A stretch of DNA of 64,000 nucleotides from Phycisphaerae bacterium (GTDB lineage: Bacteria > Planctomycetota > Phycisphaerae > UBA1845 > Fen-1342): the NCBI GenBank assembly GCA_022072445.1, contig JAJVHV010000003.1, forward strand, positions 11,204 to 75,203, in the 5' to 3' direction. Under the pieces are notes generated by a model. It was not told where the DNA came from and ran no database searches. It saw only the letters and a program-made list of their open reading frames with translations. How positions within the stretch are numbered: position 1 is the stretch's first letter; every line of letters starts with the position of its first letter. Shown here piece by piece: positions 19,677 to 28,833 of this stretch. The translations under genes were made by a program, and so were the position numbers.

Positions 19677-21272
19677 ATGTGCGATCATCACTTCACGCGT
19701 CGGCAGTTTGTGCGCGGCGCCTCCACCGCCGCCGCGTCGCTCTACCTCTTCGGCTGCCGCTCGCCCGAGGCCGCGGTAGCCCCAAGCGCTGCGACTCCGT
19801 CCGATGAACCGCCACCCTCTGCTTCCGACTGGGACGCACTGGCCGACCTCGCCCTGAAGCGGATTCGCGCCGCCGGGGCGGAGTATGGCGACATCCGGCT
19901 GATCGACACGACGGTGCAGTCGGTCAGCGGCCAGGATCGGCGTATTGCCGGCGTGCGCGACCAGCGCGACCGCGGCTTCGGCGTGCGCGTGCTCTACAAA
20001 GGGGCGTGGGGGTTTGCGTCAAGCTCCGTGATGTCGGGCGGCGACGTGCGGCGGACGGCGGACCTGGCCGCGGAGATCGCGCGCAGCTCCGCCGCGCTGG
20101 TCAGCGAGCCGGTGAAACTGGCCGAGGAGCCGCCGCACCGCGACCGCGTGGAGACGCCGCGGCGCGTCGATCCGCTGGCGGTGTCGCTGGAGGAGAAATC
20201 GCGGCTGCTGTCGGAAGTGATGGAGCGGCTGCACGCTCAGGACGGCATCAGCCGCAGCAACGCCAGCCTGTGGACGCAGCGCGACGTGAAGCTCTTCGCC
20301 TCGACGGAGGGCGCCCTGATCCGCTCCGACCTCCTCGCGACGCACGGTGGCTTCGGCGCCACGGCGGTGCACGAGGACCGGTTTGCCTCGCGCGGCTTCG
20401 AAACGCCCTATCTGCGGTCGGGCTACGAGCTGGTGCTCGAAGCCGGTTTTCTGTCGCAGGCGGCGCGGGTCGCGGCGGAGGCGGTGGAGAAAGTCCGCGC
20501 GCCGCGCGTCGAGCCGGGCGTCTACGACCTGGTGCTCGATCCCGAGCACCTCGCGCTGACGATCCACGAGAGCTGCGGCCACCCGACCGAATTGGACCGC
20601 GCCTTGGGCTACGAGGCCAACTACGCCGGGACCAGCTTCCTGACGCCCGACAAGCTCGGCACATTCCGCTACGGCTCGCCGCACGTCAACCTGGTCGCCG
20701 ACAACGTTGAGCCGGGCACGCTGGCCGCGACCGGCTACGACGACGACGGCGTGGCGGCGCAGCGCTGGCACATCATCCGCGAGGGCATTTTCTGCGGGTA
20801 TTCGACCAACCGTGAAGTAGCCGGGAAGATCGGCGAGACGCGCAGCCGCGGAAGCAACCGGGCGGATAGCTGGGCGAGCATTCCGATCGTTCGCATCTCG
20901 AACGTTGGCCTGGCGCCGGGCAATGGCCGGCTCGACGACATGATCACCGACGTGAAGCGCGGCATCTACATCGAGGGGCACGACTCGTTCTCGATTGACC
21001 AGAAGCGCTATAATTTCCAGTTCGGCGGCGACGTGTTCTGGCTGATCGAGAACGGCAAGCGGACGCACATGCTGCGCGACGTGATCTACACGGGCATCAC
21101 GCCCGAATTCTGGGGCAGTTGCGACGCGGTCGCCGACGCCTCGCACCGCAAGCGTTACGGCTTCATCTCGTGCGGCAAGGGTCAGCCGGGGCAGAGCGGC
21201 TGGATGACGCACGCCGCGGCCCACGCCCGCTTCCGGCGGGTGAACGTGATCTGCGGGCAGACGAGCGGGTAG
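19677..21272 (+). CDS. tldD: TldD/PmbA-family metalloprotease with Tat lipoprotein signal
   Basis: Protein of 531 aa. The metal motif HESCGH (His297, Glu298, His302) fits TldD, a zinc protease that in other bacteria works with TldE to degrade unfolded peptides and process modified peptides. The N-terminus has a twin-arginine segment (TRRQFVRGAS, 7-16), a hydrophobic stretch and Cys27 in YLFGC, consistent with Tat export and lipid attachment. Classical TldD is cytosolic, so location is the unusual point. No TldE partner is in the window. Convergent hppD follows after 118 bases, which include a dispersed 21-nt repeat (21291-21311). Confidence 0.87.
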   Translation: MCDHHFTRRQFVRGASTAAASLYLFGCRSPEAAVAPSAATPSDEPPPSASDWDALADLALKRIRAAGAEYGDIRLIDTTVQSVSGQDRRIAGVRDQRDRGFGVRVLYKGAWGFASSSVMSGGDVRRTADLAAEIARSSAALVSEPVKLAEEPPHRDRVETPRRVDPLAVSLEEKSRLLSEVMERLHAQDGISRSNASLWTQRDVKLFASTEGALIRSDLLATHGGFGATAVHEDRFASRGFETPYLRSGYELVLEAGFLSQAARVAAEAVEKVRAPRVEPGVYDLVLDPEHLALTIHESCGHPTELDRALGYEANYAGTSFLTPDKLGTFRYGSPHVNLVADNVEPGTLAATGYDDDGVAAQRWHIIREGIFCGYSTNREVAGKIGETRSRGSNRADSWASIPIVRISNVGLAPGNGRLDDMITDVKRGIYIEGHDSFSIDQKRYNFQFGGDVFWLIENGKRTHMLRDVIYTGITPEFWGSCDAVADASHRKRYGFISCGKGQPGQSGWMTHAAAHARFRRVNVICGQTSG

Positions 21273-21290
21273 GTGGGCGCGGTTCATCGG

Positions 21291-21311
21291 AGCACGAAGC
21301 GCCAGCGAGTG
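21291..21311 (+). repeat. Dispersed 21-nt intergenic repeat
   Basis: Exact copy of 150-170 (AGCACGAAGCGCCAGCGAGTG). Both copies are intergenic and are followed by CGGAGG- or GGCGGAG-type sequence, so the similarity runs slightly beyond the exact match. Function unknown. Confidence 0.75.
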
Positions 21312-21390
21312 GGGGCGGAGTGCAGCCGGAGGCGGTTGCTCAGCACGGCTCTCCACCGCTCACCACGACACGTTGCAGATCGGACTTCGG

Positions 21391-22479
21391 TTACAGATTT
21401 CCGCGGCGGCGCTGCTCCTCCTCGATCGAGACGAACAGCGCCTTGAAATTCCCGACGCCGAAGCCGCGCGATCCGTGCCGCTCGATGACCTCGAAAAAGA
21501 GCGTCGGGCGGTCCTGGACGGGTTGCGTGAAGATCTGAAGCAGATAGCCGTCTTCGTCGCGGTCGACCAGAATTCCGAGGTCGCGCAGCTCGTCGACGTC
21601 TTCCTCGATGTTGCCGACGCGCTTCAGCAGCGAATCGTAGTATGCGTCGGGCACGCGCAGAAAGTCGATGTCGCGCTGCCGCAGCATGCGCACCGTCTTG
21701 CAGATGTCCTTGGTGCTCATGGCGATGTGCTGCACGCCCGGGCCGCAGTGATAGTCCAGATACTCTTCGATCTGGCTGCGCTTGCGGCCTTCGGCCGGCT
21801 CGTTGATCGGCAGCTTGATCTTGCCGCTGCCGTTCTCCATCACCTTGCTCATCAGCGCGCTGTACTCGGTGCTGATTTCCTTGTCGGTGAAGTGCGTGAG
21901 CTGCGTGAAACCCAGGATGCGCTCGAACCAGCCGGCCCAGTAGTTCATCTCCCCCAGGTAGACGTTCGTCACAATGTGATCGATCGCCGCCAGCCCGACC
22001 GCCTCGCTGCCGAAGGCCTGAATCGGCTCGAAGCCGGGCGCAAACGTGCCGCGATAGTGCTGCCGCTCGACGAACTTGATCACGCAATCGCCGGCGTAGC
22101 GGACGACGCCCGTCTTCAGCACGCCGTTCTTGTCCTCAAAACCCTGCGCCGGCTGAATGACGGTCGCGCCGCGGGCCTTCACTTCGCGCATGGTGGCCTC
22201 GACGTCGCCGACCTCCAGCCCGATCACTTTGGCCGCGTCGCCGTGCAGGGCGCAGAAGCGGTTGATCTCGCTGTCGGGGCTGAGGGCGCTGGTGAAAATG
22301 AGGCGGACGTTGCCCTGCTGCATGTAATAGCTGGCCCGGTCGCGCACGCCGGTCTCGAGGCCGAGCTTGCCGACGGGGCGGAAGCCGAAGACGCGGTCGT
22401 AGAAGTGCGCCGCCTGCTTGGCGTTGCCGACGTACAGCTCGACGTGATCGAAGCCGCGGATGGGCAAGAAATCGGTCAT
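21391..22479 (-). CDS. hppD: 4-hydroxyphenylpyruvate dioxygenase
   Basis: Protein of 362 aa, the usual length. It converts 4-hydroxyphenylpyruvate to homogentisate in tyrosine catabolism using Fe(II). Two VOC-type halves are visible, starting at FDHVELYVGN and IDHIVTNVYL. Iron ligands are His168 (IDHIV), His251 (GVQHIAMST) and Glu330 (LFFEVIERHG). The conserved C-terminal GFGVGNFKALF is present. No homogentisate dioxygenase or other pathway gene is adjacent. Confidence 0.95.
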   Translation of the reverse strand: MTDFLPIRGFDHVELYVGNAKQAAHFYDRVFGFRPVGKLGLETGVRDRASYYMQQGNVRLIFTSALSPDSEINRFCALHGDAAKVIGLEVGDVEATMREVKARGATVIQPAQGFEDKNGVLKTGVVRYAGDCVIKFVERQHYRGTFAPGFEPIQAFGSEAVGLAAIDHIVTNVYLGEMNYWAGWFERILGFTQLTHFTDKEISTEYSALMSKVMENGSGKIKLPINEPAEGRKRSQIEEYLDYHCGPGVQHIAMSTKDICKTVRMLRQRDIDFLRVPDAYYDSLLKRVGNIEEDVDELRDLGILVDRDEDGYLLQIFTQPVQDRPTLFFEVIERHGSRGFGVGNFKALFVSIEEEQRRRGNL

Positions 22480-22854
22480 GTTTCGTCGTCCTCCTGCTCA
22501 AACGGCGAATTGTAACCGCGGATGAACGCCGATGAACGCGGATGGCAGTTCATCTGTCGCGGGCTACAATTCGCGTGAGATGGGACTCGATCTCAACCGT
22601 GGTGTCGCGCTGCGTGAGTTCAACGGTGCGAAATTGCTAATGGCCGAGCTGCTGGACGCACCGTGTGACAAGTTCGCTTGGCGCGGCCAGGCCAGCGACA
22701 TTCGCAAGTGGTCGCTGCGTCCCAGAATCGACCGCCCAGCGAATCGCCGGGATCAGCGCCCAGACCCTTCAATACCCCGCGGCCGATGTCGTGGGAGTGA
22801 AGATTGCGCGCGAGTTCGATGATCGGGGCGGCGCACCCATCCCGCAAAAAGCTA
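22480..22854. other. Non-coding gap between hppD and the kinase gene
   Basis: About 375 bases. The ends carry similar CGGATGAACGCCGATGAACG and CAGCGTTCATCGGCGTCCAT strings in opposite orientation, the second reaching into the kinase 3' end. No recognisable gene is seen; short frames on both strands lack family features. Confidence 0.5.
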
Positions 22855-25800
22855 TCAGCGTTCATCGGCGTCCATCGGCGGTTCCACCGCGAGCAGCGCG
22901 CGAAGCTCCGCCGCGCGAGCGTCGTGGCCCTGGCCGGACTCGGCCGCGTCGCGCTCCTCGTAAAGCCTGACCAGCGACTCGAGCGCCCCGCGGCGCTGAA
23001 CATCCGTCGCCCGGGTGCTCGCGCACACCAGCTCCCACGCCGGAACAAGCTCCTGCTCCGCTTCGTCGAAACGGCGCAACTCCAGCAGCAGCAGCCCCAA
23101 CCCGTTTCGCGTCGCCGCGATGTCGGGATGGTCGGACGGCAGACGCGCCAGTCGAATGTCTAGCGCCTCGCGCAGCAGCGGCTCTGCGGCGGCGAAGTCG
23201 CACAGTTCGGTCATGAGCTGGCCGAGGTTGTTCGCCACGGCTGCCAGTTCTGGATGGTCCGCGGGCAATCTCGCCCGGAAGATGCGCAGTGCTTCCTCAA
23301 GTTCGGCCCGGCCGGCGGCAAGCTCGCCGCGCTCGCGCAGCACCTGCGCAAGATTCGAGCGGCTGACGGCGACCTCCCGATGGCTGTCGCCCAGCAGGCT
23401 CCGCCGCATCGCGAGCGACTCACGAAATGCCGCCTCTGCGCCCTCGATGTCGTGCTGAGCGAGCAATCCGCGGCCCAGGCCGTTCAGGCACGACGCCAGG
23501 GCGGGACTCTGCGCCGCGATCGCCCGCTGGATGTCGACCGCCTCGCGCAGCATCGCCAGCGCTTCGTCGACGTTGTCGCGCGCCAGCAGCGCGAAGCTCA
23601 GGTTGTGCAGGCTCATCGCCACCAGCGGGTGCCGGTCGCCCAGCCGCGCCCGCCGAATCGCGAGCGCCTCGCGGTTCATCGCTTCGGCGGCAGCGTGGTC
23701 CCCGCGCTTCGCCGCGATGTCCGACAGGTTGTTCAGGATCATCGCCACTTCCGGATGATCGGGTCCCAGCGCCGCGCGGCGGATTTCGAGCGCTTCGGTC
23801 CAGGCCGCCTCGGCGCCGGTCAGGTCGCCGCGGCGCATGAGGACGCCGCCGAGCCCGTTCAGCACCTTGGCGACCAGCCAATGGGAATCTCCCAGCAGCG
23901 CGCGATAGACGCGTTCGGCGCGCCGCAGCATTTCCTCGGCCGGCGCAAGCTCGCCCAGCGCATGGAGGATGTTTCCCCGGTTCAGCAGCATCATCGCCAC
24001 GTTCAGCCGCTCATCCGTCTCGGTCGCCGACTCGAAAATTCGATGCGCGCGTCGGTACAAGACCTCGGCCTCGCGCAGTCCGCCGCGCGCCTCGATCACG
24101 CCGGCCAGTGTATTGATGCTATGGGCGACGGTCGGCGCGTTTTCGCCGAAGCGCCGCGTGCGGATGTCCAGCGCCTCGCACAGCAGCGGCTCGGCCTCTG
24201 CGAGCTTGCCGCGCTCGGCCAACACGCCGCCCAGGTTGTTCAGACTGATCGCCAGCACCGGATCGTCGGCGGGCAGGAGCTTCCGCCGGATCGCTAGCGC
24301 CCGCCGCGTCAGCTCCTCCGCCCGGTCGGGGTTGCCGCGCGCGTCTTCGAGCACGCCGAGGTCGTCCAGAGCGGTTGCGGTCTCGGCGTGCTCGATGCCG
24401 TGAAATGCCTCTGCGAGCACCAGCGCGGGGTTGAGCAGCTCGAGTGCTGCGTCGAATTCGCCCAGGGAGCGGTACGTCTTGCCAATCGCCAGCCGCAGGC
24501 GCAGCTCCGCCTGCGGTGCGTCGCGCATCTCGCCGCGCGCGATGCGCCCCGCGGCGAGATCCATCATCTCGCGCAGCAGCGTCCGGTCGCGGCCGACGGC
24601 GATCATCGGATCGGCGCTGGCCAGCGTCTGCGACAGGAACTCCGTGACGCGCAGGGCCTCGTCGCGCGCCCGCTCGGCGCGCCGTCTTTCCTCCCGTTGC
24701 GAGCCTTCGGCGCGCGTCGCGCGAATCGCCTGCACCGACGCGACGACTGTTCCCGCCGCGAGACTGAAGAGCGCCAGCGCCGCTCCGACCACCACGCCCG
24801 TGTGTCTTCGCGCCAGCTTCCGCAACTGATACATCGAGCTGGCCGGGCGGGCGGCAATCGGCTCGTCGGCCAGGAAGCGGCGAATGTCGGCCGCCAGCGC
24901 GGCGGCCGTCTGGTAGCGCCGCTCGCGGTCCTTCTCAAGCGCCTTCAGCACGATCGTCTCGACGTCGCCACGCAGCTCGCGCGCCGTGCGGCGGTCGAGG
25001 CCGCGAACGGCGGTCGGCCGTGCCGGCTCCTGCTCGCGGATGACGCGCACGACCTCGTGCAGCGACAGGTGCTTGGTTTCATAGGGAAGCTGCGCGGTCA
25101 GCAGCTCGTACAGCACGACGCCCAGCGAATACACGTCGCTGCGGGTGTCCACCTCGTCCGGGTTGGCGGCGACCTGCTCCGGCGACATGTACGCCAGCGT
25201 GCCCACCAGCACGCCAGCGTCCGTCTGCGCGGTCGATCGCTGATCCCGGTCGATCAGCCGCGCGACGCCGAAATCGAGAATCTTGGGTTGCGGGATCGAG
25301 GAATAAGGGGGATGAGAGACAGAGGAACCGCCGAGCGAAGCGTTCTTCCCCTGAACCCCTGAATCGCCAATCCCACTCCCGTCCGCGACGAGGATGTTGG
25401 CCGGCTTCAAATCGCGATGGATGATCCCCTTGTTGTGCGCATGCTGGACCGCGTCGGCGATCCGCGCCGCCAGCTCCAGCCGCTCGTGCACGCTGAGCCG
25501 CTCGCGCTCGCAGTACGCGGTCAGCGGCGTCCCCGCGACGTATTCCATCGCAAAGTAGCGCTGCAACTGCCCGTCGCCATACGTCCCGGCCTCGAACACC
25601 TGGGCGATGCACGGATGCTGGAGCCGCCCCAGAGCCAGCGATTCCTGCTCAAAGCGCTTGATCGCGCTCGACGAGGCCAACCCGGGCTTGATGACCTTCA
25701 ACGCCACGATACGCTTCGGCTGGTCCTGCTCCGCCGCGTAAACCGCGCCCATGCCGCCTTCGCCGATCAGGTGAATGATCCGATAGCGGCCGATTCGCTC

Positions 25801-26022
25801 GGGCACCGACACCGACCTCGCCGGCGACAGCGGCGTGTCGTCGGCTCCCGCAACGGCGCGGAACCGCCCCAGGAACGCGTCCTGGCGCATCGCAAGATGC
25901 GCTTCGTTCGCCTGGCACGCGGCGCACTCGGCGAGATGTTGCTCAATCTCGCCGCACAACGCGTCAGACAGCTCGCCCGCCCGAAAGCGCTCCAGCTCCT
26001 GCTCACTCAAGCATGACCGCAC
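22855..26022 (-). CDS. Ser/Thr protein kinase with N-terminal zinc-finger-like motif and C-terminal TPRs
   Basis: Membrane protein of 1055 aa. Residues 20-40 hold HxxxCxxC (His29, Cys33, Cys36), the pattern of zinc anti-sigma domains. The Hanks-type kinase spans about 78-390: GEGGMGAVY (88-96), Lys109 in VALK, HRDLKPAN (202-209), DFG (250-252) and GTLAYMSPEQ. About 30 Gly/Ser-rich residues are inserted between the catalytic loop and DFG. One membrane segment (about 408-430) is followed by many TPR units (about 480-1040) for protein contacts. The start overlaps the upstream ECF sigma gene by 20 bases, so kinase and sigma factor are probably a signalling pair. Confidence 0.92.
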   Translation of the reverse strand: MRSCLSEQELERFRAGELSDALCGEIEQHLAECAACQANEAHLAMRQDAFLGRFRAVAGADDTPLSPARSVSVPERIGRYRIIHLIGEGGMGAVYAAEQDQPKRIVALKVIKPGLASSSAIKRFEQESLALGRLQHPCIAQVFEAGTYGDGQLQRYFAMEYVAGTPLTAYCERERLSVHERLELAARIADAVQHAHNKGIIHRDLKPANILVADGSGIGDSGVQGKNASLGGSSVSHPPYSSIPQPKILDFGVARLIDRDQRSTAQTDAGVLVGTLAYMSPEQVAANPDEVDTRSDVYSLGVVLYELLTAQLPYETKHLSLHEVVRVIREQEPARPTAVRGLDRRTARELRGDVETIVLKALEKDRERRYQTAAALAADIRRFLADEPIAARPASSMYQLRKLARRHTGVVVGAALALFSLAAGTVVASVQAIRATRAEGSQREERRRAERARDEALRVTEFLSQTLASADPMIAVGRDRTLLREMMDLAAGRIARGEMRDAPQAELRLRLAIGKTYRSLGEFDAALELLNPALVLAEAFHGIEHAETATALDDLGVLEDARGNPDRAEELTRRALAIRRKLLPADDPVLAISLNNLGGVLAERGKLAEAEPLLCEALDIRTRRFGENAPTVAHSINTLAGVIEARGGLREAEVLYRRAHRIFESATETDERLNVAMMLLNRGNILHALGELAPAEEMLRRAERVYRALLGDSHWLVAKVLNGLGGVLMRRGDLTGAEAAWTEALEIRRAALGPDHPEVAMILNNLSDIAAKRGDHAAAEAMNREALAIRRARLGDRHPLVAMSLHNLSFALLARDNVDEALAMLREAVDIQRAIAAQSPALASCLNGLGRGLLAQHDIEGAEAAFRESLAMRRSLLGDSHREVAVSRSNLAQVLRERGELAAGRAELEEALRIFRARLPADHPELAAVANNLGQLMTELCDFAAAEPLLREALDIRLARLPSDHPDIAATRNGLGLLLLELRRFDEAEQELVPAWELVCASTRATDVQRRGALESLVRLYEERDAAESGQGHDARAAELRALLAVEPPMDADER

Positions 26023-26602
26023 CGGCCGCCTCCTCCTCGCCCAGCAGATCGACCAGCTTCTCTCTCAGCCGCCGCGTCAACCGCCACTTGAGCTTGTAGA
26101 GCTGCTGCGCTGTCAGGCCGGAGTCGCGCGCCACCTGCTCGGCCGGCTCTTCGAGAATCGCGTAGCGATGAAACGCGTCGAAGGTCGCTCCGTCCGTTTG
26201 CTCACGCACCGCGCGCAGGCAATGCCGCAGGTGCTCTTCGGTCCAGATTCGCTCGAACGCCTCGTCCGGCGACGGCTCGCGCGTGTTGGGCAGCTCGAAC
26301 GCACCGCCCGACGCCGGCTGCTCGCGTCCGCGCCGCGCGAGATTGCGGACGAAATTGTTCGCCAGCGTCGCCAGCCAGCCTCGGAAACGCCCGCGCCGCG
26401 GGTCGTAGTCAAACCCGCCGATGTGGCGATGGATCGCCGCCATGCAGTGCTGCACGACGTCGTCCACGTCCGGCCCGCGCAGACCGCGCGCGGCGGCGAA
26501 GCGCTCCAGAATGGGGCGATAGAGCGCGTCAAACTCGACCCACGCCGTCTGGTCGCGGCCGTCGCGGATGCGCAGCAACAGGCTGGGACGTGTCGTATCC
26601 AT
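26003..26602 (-). CDS. ECF-type RNA polymerase sigma factor linked to kinase
   Basis: Protein of about 199 aa from the ATG giving MDTTRPSLLLRIRDGRDQTAW; a longer frame upstream (to 26794) would add 64 residues of low-complexity sequence. Region 2 is seen in DVDDVVQHCMAAIHRHIGGF and RFRGWLATLANNFVRN, and region 4 near the end (DSGLTAQQLYKLKWRLTRRL). The 20-base overlap with the kinase gene implies one transcript and a functional link. Such ECF-kinase pairs are known in planctomycetes; which genes it controls is unknown. Confidence 0.88.
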   Translation of the reverse strand: MDTTRPSLLLRIRDGRDQTAWVEFDALYRPILERFAAARGLRGPDVDDVVQHCMAAIHRHIGGFDYDPRRGRFRGWLATLANNFVRNLARRGREQPASGGAFELPNTREPSPDEAFERIWTEEHLRHCLRAVREQTDGATFDAFHRYAILEEPAEQVARDSGLTAQQLYKLKWRLTRRLREKLVDLLGEEEAAGAVMLE

Positions 26603-26782
26603 CGGTCCACAAGGGAGTTGGCCGCCCGCCATTATACCGCGGCACCACGGCGCGCTCAGCCGGCCGGCCGGCGCGCGGAATTTTCGCGCCGCCCGCGTGT
26701 ACCGCCCGATGAACGCCGCCCACGGTCGCGCGGAACACGTGCTTCCGCCCCGCGCGGCCCTTTGCCACCCGGGAGAGTCGTC

Positions 26783-27298
26783 ATGAAACTTCACGCCACC
26801 CTGATCGCCGCCAGCCTGTCAATCTTCGCGCCAGCCACCTGTTGTCCATTGGACGGACTCGGCGGCGGCCTGCTCGACGTCGGAGGATCCGGCGGAGGAT
26901 GCCGTACGCTCGACGGCGACTGGCGCGTCACGGCCGGCGCCGACGGCGTCGAGACCGCCGAAGCCACCGTCACATTCGACGACTGTCAGATCGCCGGCAT
27001 CGTCGACCAGGATGTGCCCGGCGCGTGGGGACATGGCGGGCTCGGCGAGTTTACGCCCGTCGCGCTGACCTCCCGCGTCTCAGTCGACGGTAACCACGTC
27101 CAGATCGACTACGTCGTGACCGACACCACGCAAGTCGGCGGCACGTCCGAGCAGACGCATCGCTGGGAAGGCGAGATCGACCCGGCGTCACCCGACGCGA
27201 TCCCGCTGACGTTCAGCAAGACCGTCAAAGTCACCTTCATGGGACAATTGCTCGAACACACCGTCACCGGCACCATCACGCTGGTCCGTGAACCGTAG
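26783..27298 (+). CDS. Small secreted hypothetical protein
   Basis: Protein of 171 aa. The ATG follows a strong GGGAGAG site; the frame extends far upstream but only antisense to the sigma and kinase genes. The N-terminus is signal-peptide-like (MKLHATLIAASLSIFAPATC), with a Gly-rich stretch and Cys residues after it. The remainder reads like a beta-sandwich (GCRTLDGDWRVTAGADG, LTSRVSVDGNHVQIDYVV). No family recognised. The gene is divergent from the sigma-kinase operon. Confidence 0.7.
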   Translation: MKLHATLIAASLSIFAPATCCPLDGLGGGLLDVGGSGGGCRTLDGDWRVTAGADGVETAEATVTFDDCQIAGIVDQDVPGAWGHGGLGEFTPVALTSRVSVDGNHVQIDYVVTDTTQVGGTSEQTHRWEGEIDPASPDAIPLTFSKTVKVTFMGQLLEHTVTGTITLVREP

Positions 27299-27326
27299 AT
27301 CGCGGACACGCGCCCGCAAACCTCGT

Positions 27327-27351
27327 CCGGCCGCTTGGGGGGAGCGGCCGG
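27327..27351. terminator. Hairpin after 26783-27298 gene
   Basis: Perfect 9-bp stem CCGGCCGCT (27327-27335) and AGCGGCCGG (27343-27351), loop TGGGGGG, about 30 bases after the stop codon. No T-run follows, so termination is a guess based on position. Confidence 0.4.
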
Positions 27352-27491
27352 CCCACGCGCACTCACTGCGGCGCACGCGCAGCCGATGACCGGCGGCCCA
27401 CAGCGCGGATTCCATCATCCACGCGATCGCGCCGGCCGCTACAATACGGCGCCGCCTCACCGCCCAGCGTCGGACTGAGTGGCCCGCCAGA

Positions 27492-28007
27492 ATGAAGGTC
27501 ATCCGCGAACGCCGTGATCTGGTCGATCGCTGGGTGATCGCCTACTTCGCGTTTGCTCAGGTGGCCGGTGCCGCGCTCGCGTTTCTGCCGGACGAAGGCG
27601 TGCTGGTGACGCTCGCCGTCGCCGCGGTGGCCTCCGTAACGCTGCAGGCCGGAGTCGTGACCTACTACCTGTCGCCCAAGGGCGGGTCACGCTGGCCGTT
27701 CTCCTTCTTCCTGTTCTTCAGCAACGCTGTCGCGAGCATCACGGCCGGCTTCGTGTTCGGCCTGAGTTGGCTGGACGGCGCCGTGGCGTTCGTCATCGTC
27801 GGGGCTGGGTGGCTCGTGACGACGATTATCGGCGTCCTCGGCGCCGCGGGATCGTTCATTTCGTCGCGGGTGTTCAACTACGTGCGGCGGTTTCCCGAGC
27901 CGGACGAGTGCCCCTGTTGCGGATACAACCTCACCGGGAATACAAGCGGCCGCTGTCCGGAGTGCGGCGAGCAGCCGTTGGAAGCTTGGGTCGCCAGGAC
28001 TCCGTGA
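27492..28007 (+). CDS. Membrane protein with C-terminal zinc ribbon
   Basis: Protein of 171 aa with about four hydrophobic segments (residues of about 12-30, 35-58, 65-88, 95-118). The C-terminal ribbon CPCCGYNLTGNTSGRCPECG has two CxxC pairs. This CGYxLxG...CPECG ribbon is common in planctomycete membrane proteins of unknown function; a variant occurs in the 49853-50404 gene. The next gene (MoaD-MoaE) is 142 bases away, so an operon is doubtful. Confidence 0.72.
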   Translation: MKVIRERRDLVDRWVIAYFAFAQVAGAALAFLPDEGVLVTLAVAAVASVTLQAGVVTYYLSPKGGSRWPFSFFLFFSNAVASITAGFVFGLSWLDGAVAFVIVGAGWLVTTIIGVLGAAGSFISSRVFNYVRRFPEPDECPCCGYNLTGNTSGRCPECGEQPLEAWVARTP

Positions 28008-28149
28008 TGTCGGCACTGCTCAAACGACGCGCCGCTGGAGCGCGCTCACGCGGCTGCTCGCCTGGTCCACTCCCGCGCCGCGACGGCTTGGACCTCGATT
28101 CCAGCCGCGGCCGTCGCGATGCCACTCGGCTCAAGGTACACTGAAGCAC

Positions 28150-28830
28150 ATGTCCGCCCGCGCGACGGTTCACGTACTCGCCTTCGGCAGTGCCGTCGAT
28201 GCGCTCGGCTGGACGCGACGCGACGTGCTCATCGAGCCGGGCGATACCGTCGCCTCCGTCCTCTCGCAGCTCGAAGCCGAGTCGAGCCGCCTGGCGGCCG
28301 CGCGGCAGCGGCTGCGCTTCGCCATCAACCAGCGCTACGCCGAGCTGAGCGCAACGCTCGCCGCCGGCGACGAGCTGGCCATCATTCCGCCGGTGTCGGG
28401 CGGCGCCGAGCCGGCGGCGCGCCTGGTGCGCGAGGTGATCGACCCGCTTGCACTGATTCGCGAGGTCGAAAACGCGGCCGTCGGCGCCATCGCCAGCTTC
28501 TTCGGCACGGTCCGCTATGAAACGCGTGGCGAAGGCGTCGGTCTGCGCGCCCTCGAATACACCGCCTACGACGCCATGGCCCTGTCCGACATGGCCCGCC
28601 TGTGCAGTTTGGCCGCTCAGGAGCATGAGATCTACAAGGCCGTCCTGGTGCACCGCCTGGGCGTGCTCAAGATCGGCGATATTTCGGTCGCCGTGGTGGT
28701 TTCCGCCGCGCATCGCGCGGCGGCGTTCGACGCGTGCCGCATGCTGATTGAGGCGGTCAAGAAGTCGACGCCGATCTTCAAGCGCGAGCTGTGGCACGAC
28801 GGGCGGCAGGATTGGGTGGACGGAGTGTGA
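28150..28830 (+). CDS. moaX: Molybdopterin synthase, fused MoaD-MoaE
   Basis: Protein of 226 aa. Residues 1-85 are MoaD, the ubiquitin-like sulfur carrier, ending in PPVSGG (Gly84-Gly85). Residues of about 91-226 are MoaE, the catalytic subunit: GAIASFFGTVR, ALEYTAYDAM, HRLGVLKIGD and AVKKSTPIFKRE with the expected lysines (204, 205, 211). MoaD normally needs a free C-terminal Gly-Gly for thiocarboxylation, so a fusion must be cleaved after Gly85 or work another way. MoaX fusions of this layout are known in mycobacteria. No other molybdenum-cofactor gene is adjacent. A lipoprotein gene starts four bases after the stop. Confidence 0.92.
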   Translation: MSARATVHVLAFGSAVDALGWTRRDVLIEPGDTVASVLSQLEAESSRLAAARQRLRFAINQRYAELSATLAAGDELAIIPPVSGGAEPAARLVREVIDPLALIREVENAAVGAIASFFGTVRYETRGEGVGLRALEYTAYDAMALSDMARLCSLAAQEHEIYKAVLVHRLGVLKIGDISVAVVVSAAHRAAAFDACRMLIEAVKKSTPIFKRELWHDGRQDWVDGV

Positions 28831-28833
28831 CCC

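Noticed and set aside
25835-26782. Upstream extension of the 26783 gene
   Set aside because: This stretch is antisense to the sigma and kinase genes and the strong ribosome site is at 26783.
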